From a bacterium (GTDB lineage Bacteria; 4484-113; JAGGVC01): a stretch of 64,000 nucleotides of DNA. Shown in pieces: positions 16,777 to 27,064 of the stretch. The DNA is taken from contig JABRWB010000054.1 of the NCBI GenBank assembly GCA_039961635.1, positions 1-64,000 of the forward strand, given 5' to 3'. A model generated the notes under the pieces. It was not told the DNA's origin and searched no databases. It worked only from the letters and a program-made list of their open reading frames with translations. How positions within the stretch are numbered: the stretch's first letter is position 1; each line of letters begins with the position of its first letter. The translations under genes were made by a program, and so were the position numbers.

Positions 16777-17640
16777 ATGCTGCGCGACAACATCGCCAGG
16801 CGGCGGATGATCGGCGCGATTTTGCACGGGCTGTTCCTGGCCTGTACGCTGGCGGGCGTGATTTTTCTCGTGATTTTGCTGTGGCAGGCGACCGCGCCGG
16901 GATGGAGCCACCTGAACTGGGATTTCCTGAACAACTTCCCTTCGCGCAGGCCGTCGCAGGCCGGAATCAAAGCCGCGCTCGCGGGCTCGCTTTACATGAT
17001 CGCGATCACGATTTTGCTTTCGGTTCCCATCGGAGTCGCAGCCGCTATTTATCTCGAGGAATACCAGAAGAAGGGCTTCGTCAACACGCTGATAGAAATA
17101 AACATCGCAAATCTGGCGGGCGTGCCGTCCATTATATACGGACTGCTGGGGCTCGGACTTTTCGTTCGCTGGATGGCGCTCGACCGCAGCGTGATTTCCG
17201 GCGCGCTGACCATGACCATCCTCGTGCTTCCCGTGATCATCATCGCGGCGCGCGAGGCGCTGCGCGCGGTGCCGGATTCGCTGCGCCAGGCCGCGTTCGC
17301 GCTGGGCGCGACGCGATGGCAGACCGTGCAGCACCACGTGCTTCCCGCGGCGCTTCCCGGCATACTGACCGGCGTGATTCTTTCCATATCGCGCGCTCTG
17401 GGCGAAACCGCGCCGCTGATCACGATAGGCGCGCTGACTTACGTCGCGTTCGTTCCGACGAAGCTCACGGACGGGTTCACCGTCCTCCCGATACAAATAT
17501 TCAACTGGGCGTCGCGCCCGCAGAAGGAATTCCTGGAGGTCGCGTCCGCGGGTATCATCGTCCTTCTTGCGGTGCTGCTGTTGCTCAACTCGGTGGCGAT
17601 ACTCATCCGCCACAAGTTCGAAGGCGGCAAAAAATGGTAA
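16777..17640 (+). CDS. pstA: Phosphate ABC transporter permease PstA
   Basis: The second channel subunit, 287 residues with six membrane segments. Conserved pieces are [39 protein letters not shown], and the PstB-contacting loop [20 protein letters not shown] followed by [13 protein letters not shown]. The ATG begins at the base after the pstC stop and the gene overlaps pstB by 7 bases, so translation of the three is likely coupled. Confidence 0.96.
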   Translation: MLRDNIARRRMIGAILHGLFLACTLAGVIFLVILLWQATAPGWSHLNWDFLNNFPSRRPSQAGIKAALAGSLYMIAITILLSVPIGVAAAIYLEEYQKKGFVNTLIEINIANLAGVPSIIYGLLGLGLFVRWMALDRSVISGALTMTILVLPVIIIAAREALRAVPDSLRQAAFALGATRWQTVQHHVLPAALPGILTGVILSISRALGETAPLITIGALTYVAFVPTKLTDGFTVLPIQIFNWASRPQKEFLEVASAGIIVLLAVLLLLNSVAILIRHKFEGGKKW

Positions 17641-18431
17641 ATGAGGCGACCAACGCAAACGGAAACGGCGCGGGCGAGAACGGCGCGGCCGTGCTGTCCA
17701 CGCAGAATTTGTGGATCAGGTACGGCCAGAGCGCCGCGGTCAAGAACGTGACGCTTTCCATCCCGAAGCATTCGATCACCGCGATAATCGGCCCGTCCGG
17801 CTGCGGCAAAAGCACGCTTTTACGCGCGTTCAACCGGATGAACGACTTCATCCACGGCGTCTCGATGGAAGGCCGGGTCGAGTTCCTGGGCACGAACATA
17901 TACGACAAAGCTGTTGATCCCGTCGAGGTGCGCCGCCGCATCGGAATGGTTTTCCAGAAGCCGAATCCGTTTCCGAAATCAATTGCCAAGAACGTGTCCT
18001 GGGGGCCGATGATTAACGGCTACAAGGGCGACGTGCGGGAGCTTGTAGAAAGCTCGCTTAAACGCGCGGCGCTTTGGGACGAGGTGAAGGACAAGCTTGA
18101 AGAATCGGGGCTTTCGCTTTCCGGCGGCCAGCAGCAGAGGCTTTGCATCGCGCGCGCGATAGCGATGGAGCCGGAAGTTATCCTGATGGACGAGCCGTGC
18201 AGCGCGCTCGATCCGATTTCCACGACGCGTATCGAGGATCTGCTTATCGAGCTAAGAAAAAAATATACGATAGTCATCGTGACCCACAACATGCAGCAGG
18301 CCGCGCGTATTTCGAAGTACACCGCGTTCATGTACGAAGGCGAGCTTGTGGAGTACGGCGATACGAAGAAAATATTCACCAAGCCGGACGAGAAGAGAAC
18401 GGAAGATTACATCACGGGAAGGTTCGGCTAG
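17634..18431 (+). CDS. pstB: Phosphate ABC transporter ATP-binding protein PstB
   Basis: The ATPase that powers phosphate uptake at the inner membrane. The 265-residue product has Walker [10 protein letters not shown] at 53-61, a Q loop ([11 protein letters not shown], a PstB hallmark), signature LSGGQQQRL, Walker [14 protein letters not shown] and a switch histidine in [11 protein letters not shown]. The first 20 residues are an N- and G-rich tail that is not conserved. ATG 17634 overlaps the pstA end by 7 bases. The longer frame reaching back to 16275 is a shadow of pstC/pstA. Confidence 0.97.
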   Translation: MVNEATNANGNGAGENGAAVLSTQNLWIRYGQSAAVKNVTLSIPKHSITAIIGPSGCGKSTLLRAFNRMNDFIHGVSMEGRVEFLGTNIYDKAVDPVEVRRRIGMVFQKPNPFPKSIAKNVSWGPMINGYKGDVRELVESSLKRAALWDEVKDKLEESGLSLSGGQQQRLCIARAIAMEPEVILMDEPCSALDPISTTRIEDLLIELRKKYTIVIVTHNMQQAARISKYTAFMYEGELVEYGDTKKIFTKPDEKRTEDYITGRFG

Positions 18432-18444
18432 GCCGGAGGCAAAC

Positions 18445-19119
18445 ATGATGGCGATACACCTGCAGCGCGAAATTGAAAAGATAAAGAAGCAGCTTTTGCA
18501 CCTCTCGGCGCTTGTCGAAGAGGACTTCAACAAAGGCGTGCGCGCGTTCGAAACGGGCGACACCAAGCTGACCGGCGAGGTCGTGGCGGGCGACGAGGAA
18601 ATAGACCGGCTGGAAGTGGAACTCGAAGAGAACTGCCTGAAGATACTCGCTCTTCACCAGCCCGTCGCGATAGACCTGCGGTTCATCATCGCGGTGCTGA
18701 AAATCAATCCCAGCCTCGAGCGCATCGGGGATTTCGCGGTGAAGATCGCGCGCGCGGCCGAGTTCACGCAGAAGTACGGACGCGACAAGAACTTCAGCGA
18801 CTTCGTCCAGATGGCGGAGATGACCCAGCGCTCGCTCAAGCGCAGTTTGGACGCGCTGGTCAATCTCGACGCGGCGCTTGCAGAGGAAGTGCGGCGGGAA
18901 GACGCGGAAATCGACAGAATGAAATTCCGGCTGAACGACCGCATCCGCGAGGAGATGAAACTGGACCCCGCGCAGATCGACTTTTACGTGAAACTTCTGG
19001 GAGTGTCGCGCTACTTCGAGCGCGCGGCCGACCACGCAAGCTCGATAGCCGAAGACGTGATTTACCTCGTCAGCGGCGAGATCGTGCGCCACCAGGACGA
19101 AGCGCCGGGCGAGGGGTAG
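18445..19119 (+). CDS. phoU: Phosphate signalling protein PhoU
   Basis: PhoU restrains Pst transport and keeps PhoR in its phosphatase state when phosphate is plentiful. The 224-residue protein contains two three-helix bundles. Each has the E/DxxxD metal-binding type motif, seen as GDEEIDRLEVELEENCLKIL and REDAEIDRMKFRLNDRIREE, together with NPSLERIGDFAVKIARAAE and VSRYFERAADHASSIAEDV. Two ATG codons (18445 and 18448) follow GGAGG. It ends the operon; no intrinsic terminator with a T-run is evident beyond TTTTTT at 19128. Confidence 0.96.
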   Translation: MMAIHLQREIEKIKKQLLHLSALVEEDFNKGVRAFETGDTKLTGEVVAGDEEIDRLEVELEENCLKILALHQPVAIDLRFIIAVLKINPSLERIGDFAVKIARAAEFTQKYGRDKNFSDFVQMAEMTQRSLKRSLDALVNLDAALAEEVRREDAEIDRMKFRLNDRIREEMKLDPAQIDFYVKLLGVSRYFERAADHASSIAEDVIYLVSGEIVRHQDEAPGEG

Positions 19120-19132
19120 TTACCGCGTTTTT

Positions 19133-19231
19133 TCAGTGCCCATGCGCGTGGGCGGCTTCGTCCGGCGCCGCGTCCGCATGCGCGTGCCCGCCGCCCGCGG
19201 CCGCCGCCGCGAATCCGATCAGCCTGTTCAT
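19133..19231 (-). CDS. Candidate histidine-rich micro-protein (32 residues)
   Basis: A short ORF with a strong AAGGAG ribosome-binding site 5 bases above its ATG (19229-19231). The product has a short hydrophobic start (MNRLIGFAAAAAGGG) and a histidine-rich end (HAHADAAPDEAAHAHGH, six histidines in 17 residues), the kind of tail that binds zinc, nickel or copper. It is convergent with phoU, its stop lying 14 bases from the phoU stop. It may equally be the end of something degraded. There is no family match I recognise. Confidence 0.35.
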   Translation of the reverse strand: MNRLIGFAAAAAGGGHAHADAAPDEAAHAHGH

Positions 19232-19399
19232 TTCCGCTCCTTCCGGCGATTCCGCCGTTCCGTCAATTGCATCCGCCCTGCGAGGAAAGCTGCACCTTCC
19301 ATCCGCAGGACAAATAGGCTTACCCGCCGCGCCTGCTTCGCCCGCCCACCGGACGCGCTGCCCGCGCAAGTTCCAGGTGTCGCGAGCCGGAAAATCGGG

Positions 19400-19405
19400 T
19401 ATAAT
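19400..19405 (+). promoter_or_regulatory. -10 element for the 19436/19597 genes
   Basis: A perfect TATAAT preceded by GGG. No recognisable -35 hexamer lies 16-18 bases upstream. It is followed 17 bases later by an AAGGAGGG ribosome-binding site. The 313 bases between phoU and the ATG at 19436 otherwise hold only the minus-strand micro-ORF at 19133-19231. Confidence 0.5.
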
Positions 19406-19435
19406 CCCCATGGATCACCCAAGGAGGGTTTTCCG

Positions 19436-19600
19436 ATGACGGGAGATTCTGAGCTTTCCTTCATCCGCCGCGGCGCGTGCGATACGGCGCCCCGGACGCG
19501 GCGTTTCGCCCGGATTCAGGCCAATAATCCGCCGAAAGCACAAATAAAACATCTCCCGCTTCGTTTCCAAGTCGCTTTTCAAGGGAGGTTTATGCAATGA
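19436..19600 (+). CDS. Short ORF translationally coupled to the lipoprotein gene
   Basis: A 54-codon ORF with a near-perfect AAGGAGGG site 8 bases before its ATG and a TATAAT about 30 bases upstream. It ends TGA at 19598-19600, which overlaps the ATG of the next gene (ATGA). The product is basic (MTGDSELSFIRRGACDTAP, then RTRRFARIQANNPPK) and has no signal peptide, domain or repeat. The lipoprotein gene has its own AAGGGAGG within this ORF. It could be a leader whose translation tunes the downstream gene, or a real small protein. Confidence 0.4.
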   Translation: MTGDSELSFIRRGACDTAPRTRRFARIQANNPPKAQIKHLPLRFQVAFQGRFMQ

Positions 19601-21096
19601 AGCGCTCCAAATCAAATGATTATTTCCTCGCGCTTTTCGCTTTCGCCGCGATGCTGTGCGCTTCCTGCGGGGGCGGGGGAGGCCCCGCGCCTGGGCCGGG
19701 ACCGCAGCCCGGTCCGTCCTATCCGCAGGGCATCACAAACTTCGGAATCAGCCCGGCGCGCGCATCCTATTTTTCGGGAGAGATACTCACGATAGGCGTG
19801 CGAGCCGTGGCGCTGGATGGCGGAACGCTGAGTTACGCGTGGTCGCTTGGCGGCTGGGCGGAAATCCAGGGCGATCCCGCGAAAGACGCGATTCAGGCGA
19901 AGCTGGTCGGCGAGCCGGGTTCGTACAAAGGAAGCGTAACGGTGACCGAAGTGCGTGAGGGAAAGACCCCGCGCACGGCGTACTGGGAATTTTTCGTGAC
20001 GATTTCGGGAACGATGCCCGCGCCGGAGCTTTCCGGCGTGTCCGCAGCGCCATCGAAGGACGTTTATTACTTCGGCGAGGCTGTCACGTTTTCCGCGGTA
20101 GGCGCAGAGCCCAATAGCGGCGGAGAGCTTACGTACGAGTGGGATTTCGGCGAGTGGGGCGGCTCCGACTCCAATCCTACGAACGCGGTCGAGGCGGTTT
20201 CGCTTTTGCGGGCTGCGGGCGATTTCGTTTGCACGTTGACCGTAATCGAAACGACGCTGGGACACGCGCAAACGACTGCGTCCGCGGAAATCGCGATCCG
20301 CATCGAGGAGCCGCCGTCGGGCGCGCCCATCGTAAGCGAAGTGCGGCTTGAAGGCGGAATGCTGGTCGCGACTTACAGCGACCCGGACGGCGACGCGGTG
20401 AGCGTTGCTTGGGAGGCGGACGCGGGATGCGTATTCCCGAAGAGCGAGACGGCGAACGAGGCGAGGGCGAGGTTCCTGCCGTGGCTGGCGCCGGGGCCGT
20501 CGCGGGTGACAGCTACGGTGACGGACGAATTCGGGCTGTCGGATTCGGAAACGATCACGGTGCTGTACGACAAGGAGCTGGCCAATCCGATCGCGGAGGA
20601 CAGCTTGTTCATCTGGCCGCAGAAGCTGTTGGTAGAGGCGGGAGAGGAAATCTACGTCGCGCTTTTCGTCAACGGCAATGAGCAGCCGATCGCGGGATTC
20701 AACATACGTATAATTGTCAATCGCGATCTCGCTTCCGGAGCGTACATATTGGAGCCGCCGCCAAACGATCCGGGCTACGCGTATCCGATGGCGGCGTATC
20801 CCGCGTTTTGGCTGCCGCCGCCGCTGTATCCGCAGCCGGAATATGTGGATTTGCGCGTCGACTTCAACGAATTCCAGCAGGTGCTGTTCGGTCCCGGCTC
20901 GCAGGGCTGCCTTGCGTTTGCAGCTTTCCGAATCGGCGAGGAGCTGACGCCCGGCACGGAAATATCGTTCGACCTCGATGCCGCAAACACGTACTATTGG
21001 GACACGCTTGAAAACGAGTACGCGTTCGGCGCGCTCGGAAAAGACTACGACGGCAACGGCAGCGTGGAAAGCGAGGTGGTGATGAGGGTGAGGTAG
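19597..21096 (+). CDS. Surface lipoprotein with PKD-like domains and a cohesin-like C-terminus
   Basis: A 499-residue lipoprotein with lipobox LCASC near residue 24, followed by a GGGG and proline-rich spacer. Residues 50-145 and 145-235 are two PKD/Ig-like repeats (SPARASYFSGEILTIGVRA... and APSKDVYYFGEAVTFSAVGA...; each continues YxWxxGxW). A third Ig-like domain spans about 240-325. The last 165 residues begin SLFIWPQKLLVEAGEEIYV and have the strand pattern of cohesin modules, ending with a calcium-type DYDGNGSVES. The ATG is preceded by AAGGGAGG. It is probably anchored in the outer membrane. A decayed relative follows directly. Cohesin similarity is inference from pattern only. Confidence 0.8.
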   Translation: MKRSKSNDYFLALFAFAAMLCASCGGGGGPAPGPGPQPGPSYPQGITNFGISPARASYFSGEILTIGVRAVALDGGTLSYAWSLGGWAEIQGDPAKDAIQAKLVGEPGSYKGSVTVTEVREGKTPRTAYWEFFVTISGTMPAPELSGVSAAPSKDVYYFGEAVTFSAVGAEPNSGGELTYEWDFGEWGGSDSNPTNAVEAVSLLRAAGDFVCTLTVIETTLGHAQTTASAEIAIRIEEPPSGAPIVSEVRLEGGMLVATYSDPDGDAVSVAWEADAGCVFPKSETANEARARFLPWLAPGPSRVTATVTDEFGLSDSETITVLYDKELANPIAEDSLFIWPQKLLVEAGEEIYVALFVNGNEQPIAGFNIRIIVNRDLASGAYILEPPPNDPGYAYPMAAYPAFWLPPPLYPQPEYVDLRVDFNEFQQVLFGPGSQGCLAFAAFRIGEELTPGTEISFDLDAANTYYWDTLENEYAFGALGKDYDGNGSVESEVVMRVR

Positions 21097-21153
21097 GAGG
21101 GGATGCCTGCACTCTATTCATAAAGGAAACACAACTCATTGACGCAAATCCTT

Positions 21154-21169
21154 CGCCGGGTAGCCGGCG
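21154..21169. repeat. Hairpin after the PKD lipoprotein gene
   Basis: CGCCGG and CCGGCG form a perfect 6-bp stem with a GTAG loop. No T-run follows on either strand. It lies between the lipoprotein stop and the start of the decayed paralogue. Confidence 0.35.
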
Positions 21170-21190
21170 GTTAACGACGGGGTGTCGAAA

Positions 21191-21908
21191 ATGAAAACAA
21201 GCATGAATTGCTTGGAGTCATTATTTTGCCCGCACTTGCTTTGATTCTCTCCGCGTGCGGGCAAAGTGGCAATCCGCATAGCTCCGGCTCGGCGGAAGGT
21301 CCGCAAATAGAAAGCATCATTAGTACGCCCGAGCGCGACGTGTATCAGACGGGCGAACTTGTGGTTTTTGACGTCGTGCCGAAATAAGTAAACGAAGGTT
21401 GGATCAACGCGGGCTGGATTTTTGGCGACTGGGCGGAATATGAGGAAGATCTCTGGGGATATGGCTTGGTTTCTCCGGACCATGTAACTCCGGGCACTCA
21501 TCCGGGAACCTTCAACGCGGCTGCGGTTTTGGTTCAATCGTTCGATTACATTTGGAACAAACCCGATGTAACCCTGACGAAATCCGTTCCCATTACAATC
21601 GGCGCTCCTCCTGAAGGAGCTCCGCTGGTCCGGATATTTGTTACGACGGCAATACCAATCTATTTGCAGCAGAGTACACGTACACAGGCAATGGAGAAAA
21701 CACCGTGGTTTGGACGGCGACAGACGGAGCGATTGCCCCCACAGGCCTTGAAGAGGGAAAGGCCTTTGCGGAGCTGTCACCTCCAGGAGGACGTGATAGC
21801 CGCTGGCCCTTAACGGACATTACGATAACTATTTCAAATGAATCCGGCCTGGCAACATCCCGTACGGAAAGGTTTGGCGGCCAATCAAGAGGAATTCAGT
21901 TTCAGTAA
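21191..21908 (+). pseudogene. Decayed paralogue of the upstream PKD lipoprotein
   Basis: Read across three frames this is a broken copy of the gene at 19597. An ATG at 21191 starts MKTSM; the frame must then shift by about 21215 to give ILPALALILSACGQSG with a lipobox. The PKD-like part follows (STPERDVYQTGELVVFDVV) and is cut by TAA at 21385-21387. The same frame continues AGWIFGDWAEYEEDLWG to PPEGAPLVRI, equal to PPSGAPIVSEV in the intact gene. A second shift near 21630-21655 leads to YDGNTNLFAAEYTYTGNGE and TITISNESGLATSRTERF. The cohesin-like C-terminus is absent. Two shifts plus one nonsense codon argue for real decay. Confidence 0.8.
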
Positions 21909-22022
21909 TAATCCCCAAAACTCCGAATCTTGCCGCCTGATCCGAAGGAAAAAATGGCGATGGTGCAATTTGACGCTATCCAAAGACAATAAACCCAAAT
22001 TGCTCCATTCTTCACAAGCAAT

Positions 22023-22090
22023 ATCTGACAGCAATAATATCAGATTATCTTAGCGTAACTATATCAATATCGCTCTTTCCGTGGTATAAT
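22023..22090 (+). promoter_or_regulatory. AT-rich leader of clpC with inverted repeat and TATAAT
   Basis: This is part of the 259-base gap before clpC. ATCTGA (22023-22028) and TCAGAT (22040-22045) form a 6-bp inverted repeat with an 11-base spacer, in a stretch far richer in A+T than its surroundings. TATAAT lies at 22085-22090, 77 bases above the clpC ATG. The -35 region (TATCAA) is poor. The inverted repeat could be an operator; it does not match the CtsR or HrcA (CIRCE) operators I know. Confidence 0.4.
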
Positions 22091-22167
22091 CATTCGGTTG
22101 CGGCAGGGCGTCGCCTTTCCGCGTCCGGAGATTTGGGATTTGCAAACCACAAATTTGGGGTGTCAAG

Positions 22168-24627
<2,460 letters not shown>

Positions 24628-24643
24628 CCGCCCGCGCAAGGTG

Positions 24644-24649
24644 TAAAAT
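24644..24649 (+). promoter_or_regulatory. -10 element of the PIN toxin gene
   Basis: TAAAAT ends 6 bases before the GTG start at 24656, placing the likely transcription start at or next to the start codon. It lies just after the clpC stop. No clear -35 hexamer. Confidence 0.4.
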
Positions 24650-24655
24650 TGCTGC

Positions 24656-25114
24656 GTGGCGCGCAGAATCCGGCCGCTTCGTGTGTACGTGGACACCTCC
24701 GTCTTTGGCGGAGTGTTCGACGCGGAGTTTGAGAGGGCGAGCAGGGAATTTTTCAAGCAGGCTCGCTCCGGGCGATTCAGGGCGGTATTGTCAGGCATTG
24801 TAATATCGGAACTTGAAAACGCTCCGCCAAATGTCTTTGAATTGTATAGGCAAGTGGCGTCGCAATCCGAATTTGTGGATTTGACACAAGATGCCGAAAC
24901 GCTGGCCAAATCCTATATTCTGGCCGGAGTAGTGGGTAGAGGCAGATTGATTGACGCCACGCATGTTGCCATTGCGACCGTTGCTGGATGCAACGCAATA
25001 GTGAGCTGGAACTTCCGGCACATCGTTCATTTGGAAAAAGTGGCTCTTTACAATGCAATCAATCGAATTCACGGGTATCATGAAAAATCGAGATACGTTC
25101 TCCGCGCGAGGTGA
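24656..25114 (+). CDS. PIN-domain ribonuclease, probable toxin
   Basis: PIN toxins cut RNA with a magnesium-dependent acidic site. The 152-residue protein has the first acidic strand as RVYVDTSVFGGVFD near 10-23, the second acidic position in VISELENAP near 49, and the third element RLIDATHVAIATVAGCNAIVSWN, whose DA-H pattern and SWNFRHIV end are typical of the COG2405/VapC-like subgroup. The start is GTG without a ribosome-binding site, in a leaderless position. A small basic protein follows 6 bases after the stop, forming a likely toxin-partner pair with the toxin first. Confidence 0.85.
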   Translation: MARRIRPLRVYVDTSVFGGVFDAEFERASREFFKQARSGRFRAVLSGIVISELENAPPNVFELYRQVASQSEFVDLTQDAETLAKSYILAGVVGRGRLIDATHVAIATVAGCNAIVSWNFRHIVHLEKVALYNAINRIHGYHEKSRYVLRAR

Positions 25115-25120
25115 TCAAGT

Positions 25121-25288
25121 ATGGCGACTAAATCGGACAAGGCCTTCGACTGCGTCAAGATGAAGGACGCGGCGCAAAAGGCCGTGCAGAAGCAGATAAA
25201 GGGATTGTCACAGAAGGAGCGATTGGCGTTTTTCAACCGCAAGGCTGAGGCCGCGAGGAAGCGGCAGGCTGGATTGCGAGAAAGGTGA
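25121..25288 (+). CDS. Small probable antitoxin partner of the PIN protein
   Basis: A 55-residue ORF too short for most ORF callers. The product starts MATKSDKAFDCVKMKDAAQ and contains VQKQIKGLSQKERLAFFN, then a basic tail. The layout DCVxMKxxAQxxVxxxxxGxSxxExLxFxx recurs in small proteins next to PIN toxins of this type and is taken as the antitoxin. The ATG is 6 bases after the toxin stop, with GAGGTGA upstream overlapping that stop. Toxin-first order differs from classical vapBC. Function is inferred from context. Confidence 0.7.
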   Translation: MATKSDKAFDCVKMKDAAQKAVQKQIKGLSQKERLAFFNRKAEAARKRQAGLRER

Positions 25289-25313
25289 TGCGCTGCTTTG
25301 GAGATTTTTCGGC

Positions 25314-25505
25314 ATGACAAAAGGGATTTCAAAACCTGAATATAAGCATGATATTCCATCCGATCACGACGAGCCGAACGACGCGGCGCAGGATGACGCG
25401 GCAAACGTGCTGAAGGGTGAGCCCCAAGAAGTGCGCATCGCCGCGCTCAACCGCAGGGCGGCCGCGGTGATGAAAACGAAGGCCAAGCGGAAGAAGAAGC
25501 GCTAG
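25314..25505 (+). CDS. Small hydrophilic protein of unknown function
   Basis: A 63-residue ORF with TTGGAGAT 9 bases before its ATG. The product is rich in D, E and K, contains EYKHDIPSDHDEPNDAAQ and ends in a strongly basic KTKAKRKKKR. It starts 25 bases after the putative antitoxin and may belong to the same operon, perhaps as a third component. Its stop overlaps that of the convergent beta-helix gene by 3 bases. No family is recognised and the gene could be spurious. Confidence 0.45.
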   Translation: MTKGISKPEYKHDIPSDHDEPNDAAQDDAANVLKGEPQEVRIAALNRRAAAVMKTKAKRKKKR

Positions 25506-26974
25506 CCAGCTTCCTCGTACGCGCCGATGTCCGGCCCCGCTCCTTGCGGGCGCGGTGTTCCTTCCAAATCGTCCGCGGGAACCTGCGCGACGCCGCCCAC
25601 CGAGCCCGCGTCGATTCCCGGGCTGCCGGGGAGCAGATGATAGTCGCCCGGCGTACCCCAGCCGCGCATCGCGAACTCCGGCTCAGCGCAGATATTGCCG
25701 AATCCGAGCAAATCAAGCTCCGACGGCAGATACTCCCGCCCGTTCGCCTCGACGACGGGGAGCGACGGGTCGCCGCTCCTGTACAGCAGGCAGTGGTCGA
25801 AAACGGGCGCAACCGCCGGGCCAAGGTAAATCGTGCTGTACCCGTGCGCGATTATGCAATTGCGGAATCTCACGTTGATTGGCGCATGCAAATCGTACTG
25901 CATGTATACGGGATAGTTCCCGCGCTGGACGTTGTCGTCCACGGTCACGTTCACGAATTCGAAATCGCCCGGCTCGATGGAGTCCACTACGATGCTGGCC
26001 CACGGGCCGTTATCCGGGTCGCCGTCGCCGCATCCGTAGATGAGCACGTTTTCGACCCGCGTCCCCCCTCCCCATAGCTTAAGCCCGTCGCAGCGGTTGT
26101 TCGCAATCACCGTGTGGTGCACGTACGTGTTGCGGGATTTCGAGTCCACGCCGTCGCCGCGGCCGTGCGAAAACGTGCAGTGCGAAATCTCGACCGGCCC
26201 CTCGGATTCCTCGATTCCGAATCCGTCCGGCCTGTCCCACTCCGAGAATTGGTCTCTCCCCTGCCAGTACCATCCGACGTATTCGACGTTCGTGTTCCGG
26301 ATGACGACGCGCTGCCAGCCCTTGCCGCCCGCCGAGTCCGGCGCGTTTATCGCGCTGCCCGCCGTGCGCGAAATCGTGCAGCCCTCGATCAGCGAATCGG
26401 TGAAGTCGCCCGCGCAATTTATCGCCGCCTCCTCGACGTGGTGGATATACAAATTCCGAAGCTCGATGTGGCCGCTCGGCGCGCCGCCCGCGGAGCCGCC
26501 CGCCTCCACGCCGCCGCGGAACCCGCCGGAATACGGATCGTCAAGCATGCTCGTTATCTCGAAATTCTCGACGCGGATGAACGACTTGCCGCCAAGCTCG
26601 ACCGCCGCGATAAGGTTGTTGCGCCCGACGAGCGCGGGCCGGTCGTTCGGGTCCTCGCCGCGGATCGTTATCCACGCGCCGGGCGTCCCCGATGCTTCGG
26701 GCGTGATCATGTCGTCCCAGTACTCGGACATGAAATACACGCCCTTTTTGACGATAAGCGTATCCCCCGGCTGGAGCAGCTTGGACGCGTATCCCGGACT
26801 GGCGAACGGCTTGTCCGCCGTGCCGGGATTTTTGTCGCTGCCGGACGGGGAGACGTAGAAGGTGCGCGGGGAAGGCGCGGCGAGGGCAAAGTCGGCCTTC
26901 AAATTGCAAAGCAATGTGGTCAATCCTAAAAGCGCAATCAGCGCCCACGTTAAATCGAATCGTTGTCTTGTCAT
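25502..26974 (-). CDS. Secreted right-handed beta-helix protein
   Basis: A 490-residue protein with a signal peptide (start MTRQRFDLTWALIALLGL, cleavage likely after ALA near 33). The mature N-terminus TFYVSPSGSDKNPGTADKPF is the usual opening of pectate-lyase-like beta-helix proteins. Coils follow with repeating short strands and asparagine/isoleucine stacks (IRNTNVEYVG, ISHCTFSHGRGDGVD, VRFRNCIIAHG). The end PGIDAGSVGG and PRPQGAGPDIGAYE is the common closing motif of this group. Such proteins bind or cleave polysaccharide; no catalytic residues can be assigned. ATG 26972-26974 has AAGGTG upstream. It stands between unrelated genes. Confidence 0.85.
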   Translation of the reverse strand: MTRQRFDLTWALIALLGLTTLLCNLKADFALAAPSPRTFYVSPSGSDKNPGTADKPFASPGYASKLLQPGDTLIVKKGVYFMSEYWDDMITPEASGTPGAWITIRGEDPNDRPALVGRNNLIAAVELGGKSFIRVENFEITSMLDDPYSGGFRGGVEAGGSAGGAPSGHIELRNLYIHHVEEAAINCAGDFTDSLIEGCTISRTAGSAINAPDSAGGKGWQRVVIRNTNVEYVGWYWQGRDQFSEWDRPDGFGIEESEGPVEISHCTFSHGRGDGVDSKSRNTYVHHTVIANNRCDGLKLWGGGTRVENVLIYGCGDGDPDNGPWASIVVDSIEPGDFEFVNVTVDDNVQRGNYPVYMQYDLHAPINVRFRNCIIAHGYSTIYLGPAVAPVFDHCLLYRSGDPSLPVVEANGREYLPSELDLLGFGNICAEPEFAMRGWGTPGDYHLLPGSPGIDAGSVGGVAQVPADDLEGTPRPQGAGPDIGAYEEAG

Positions 26975-27064
26975 TCCGGCACCTTGGCACCTGCAGGCCA
27001 AAATTAAAGGGCAGGTCCAATTAGATTACCAAAAGCAGGAATGGACGCTCGCCGACCACTTGCA

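Noticed and set aside
21136-21780. A 214-residue minus-strand ORF opposite the decayed lipoprotein
   Set aside because: No signal, family or start site; the plus strand shows clear homology to the neighbouring lipoprotein across frames.
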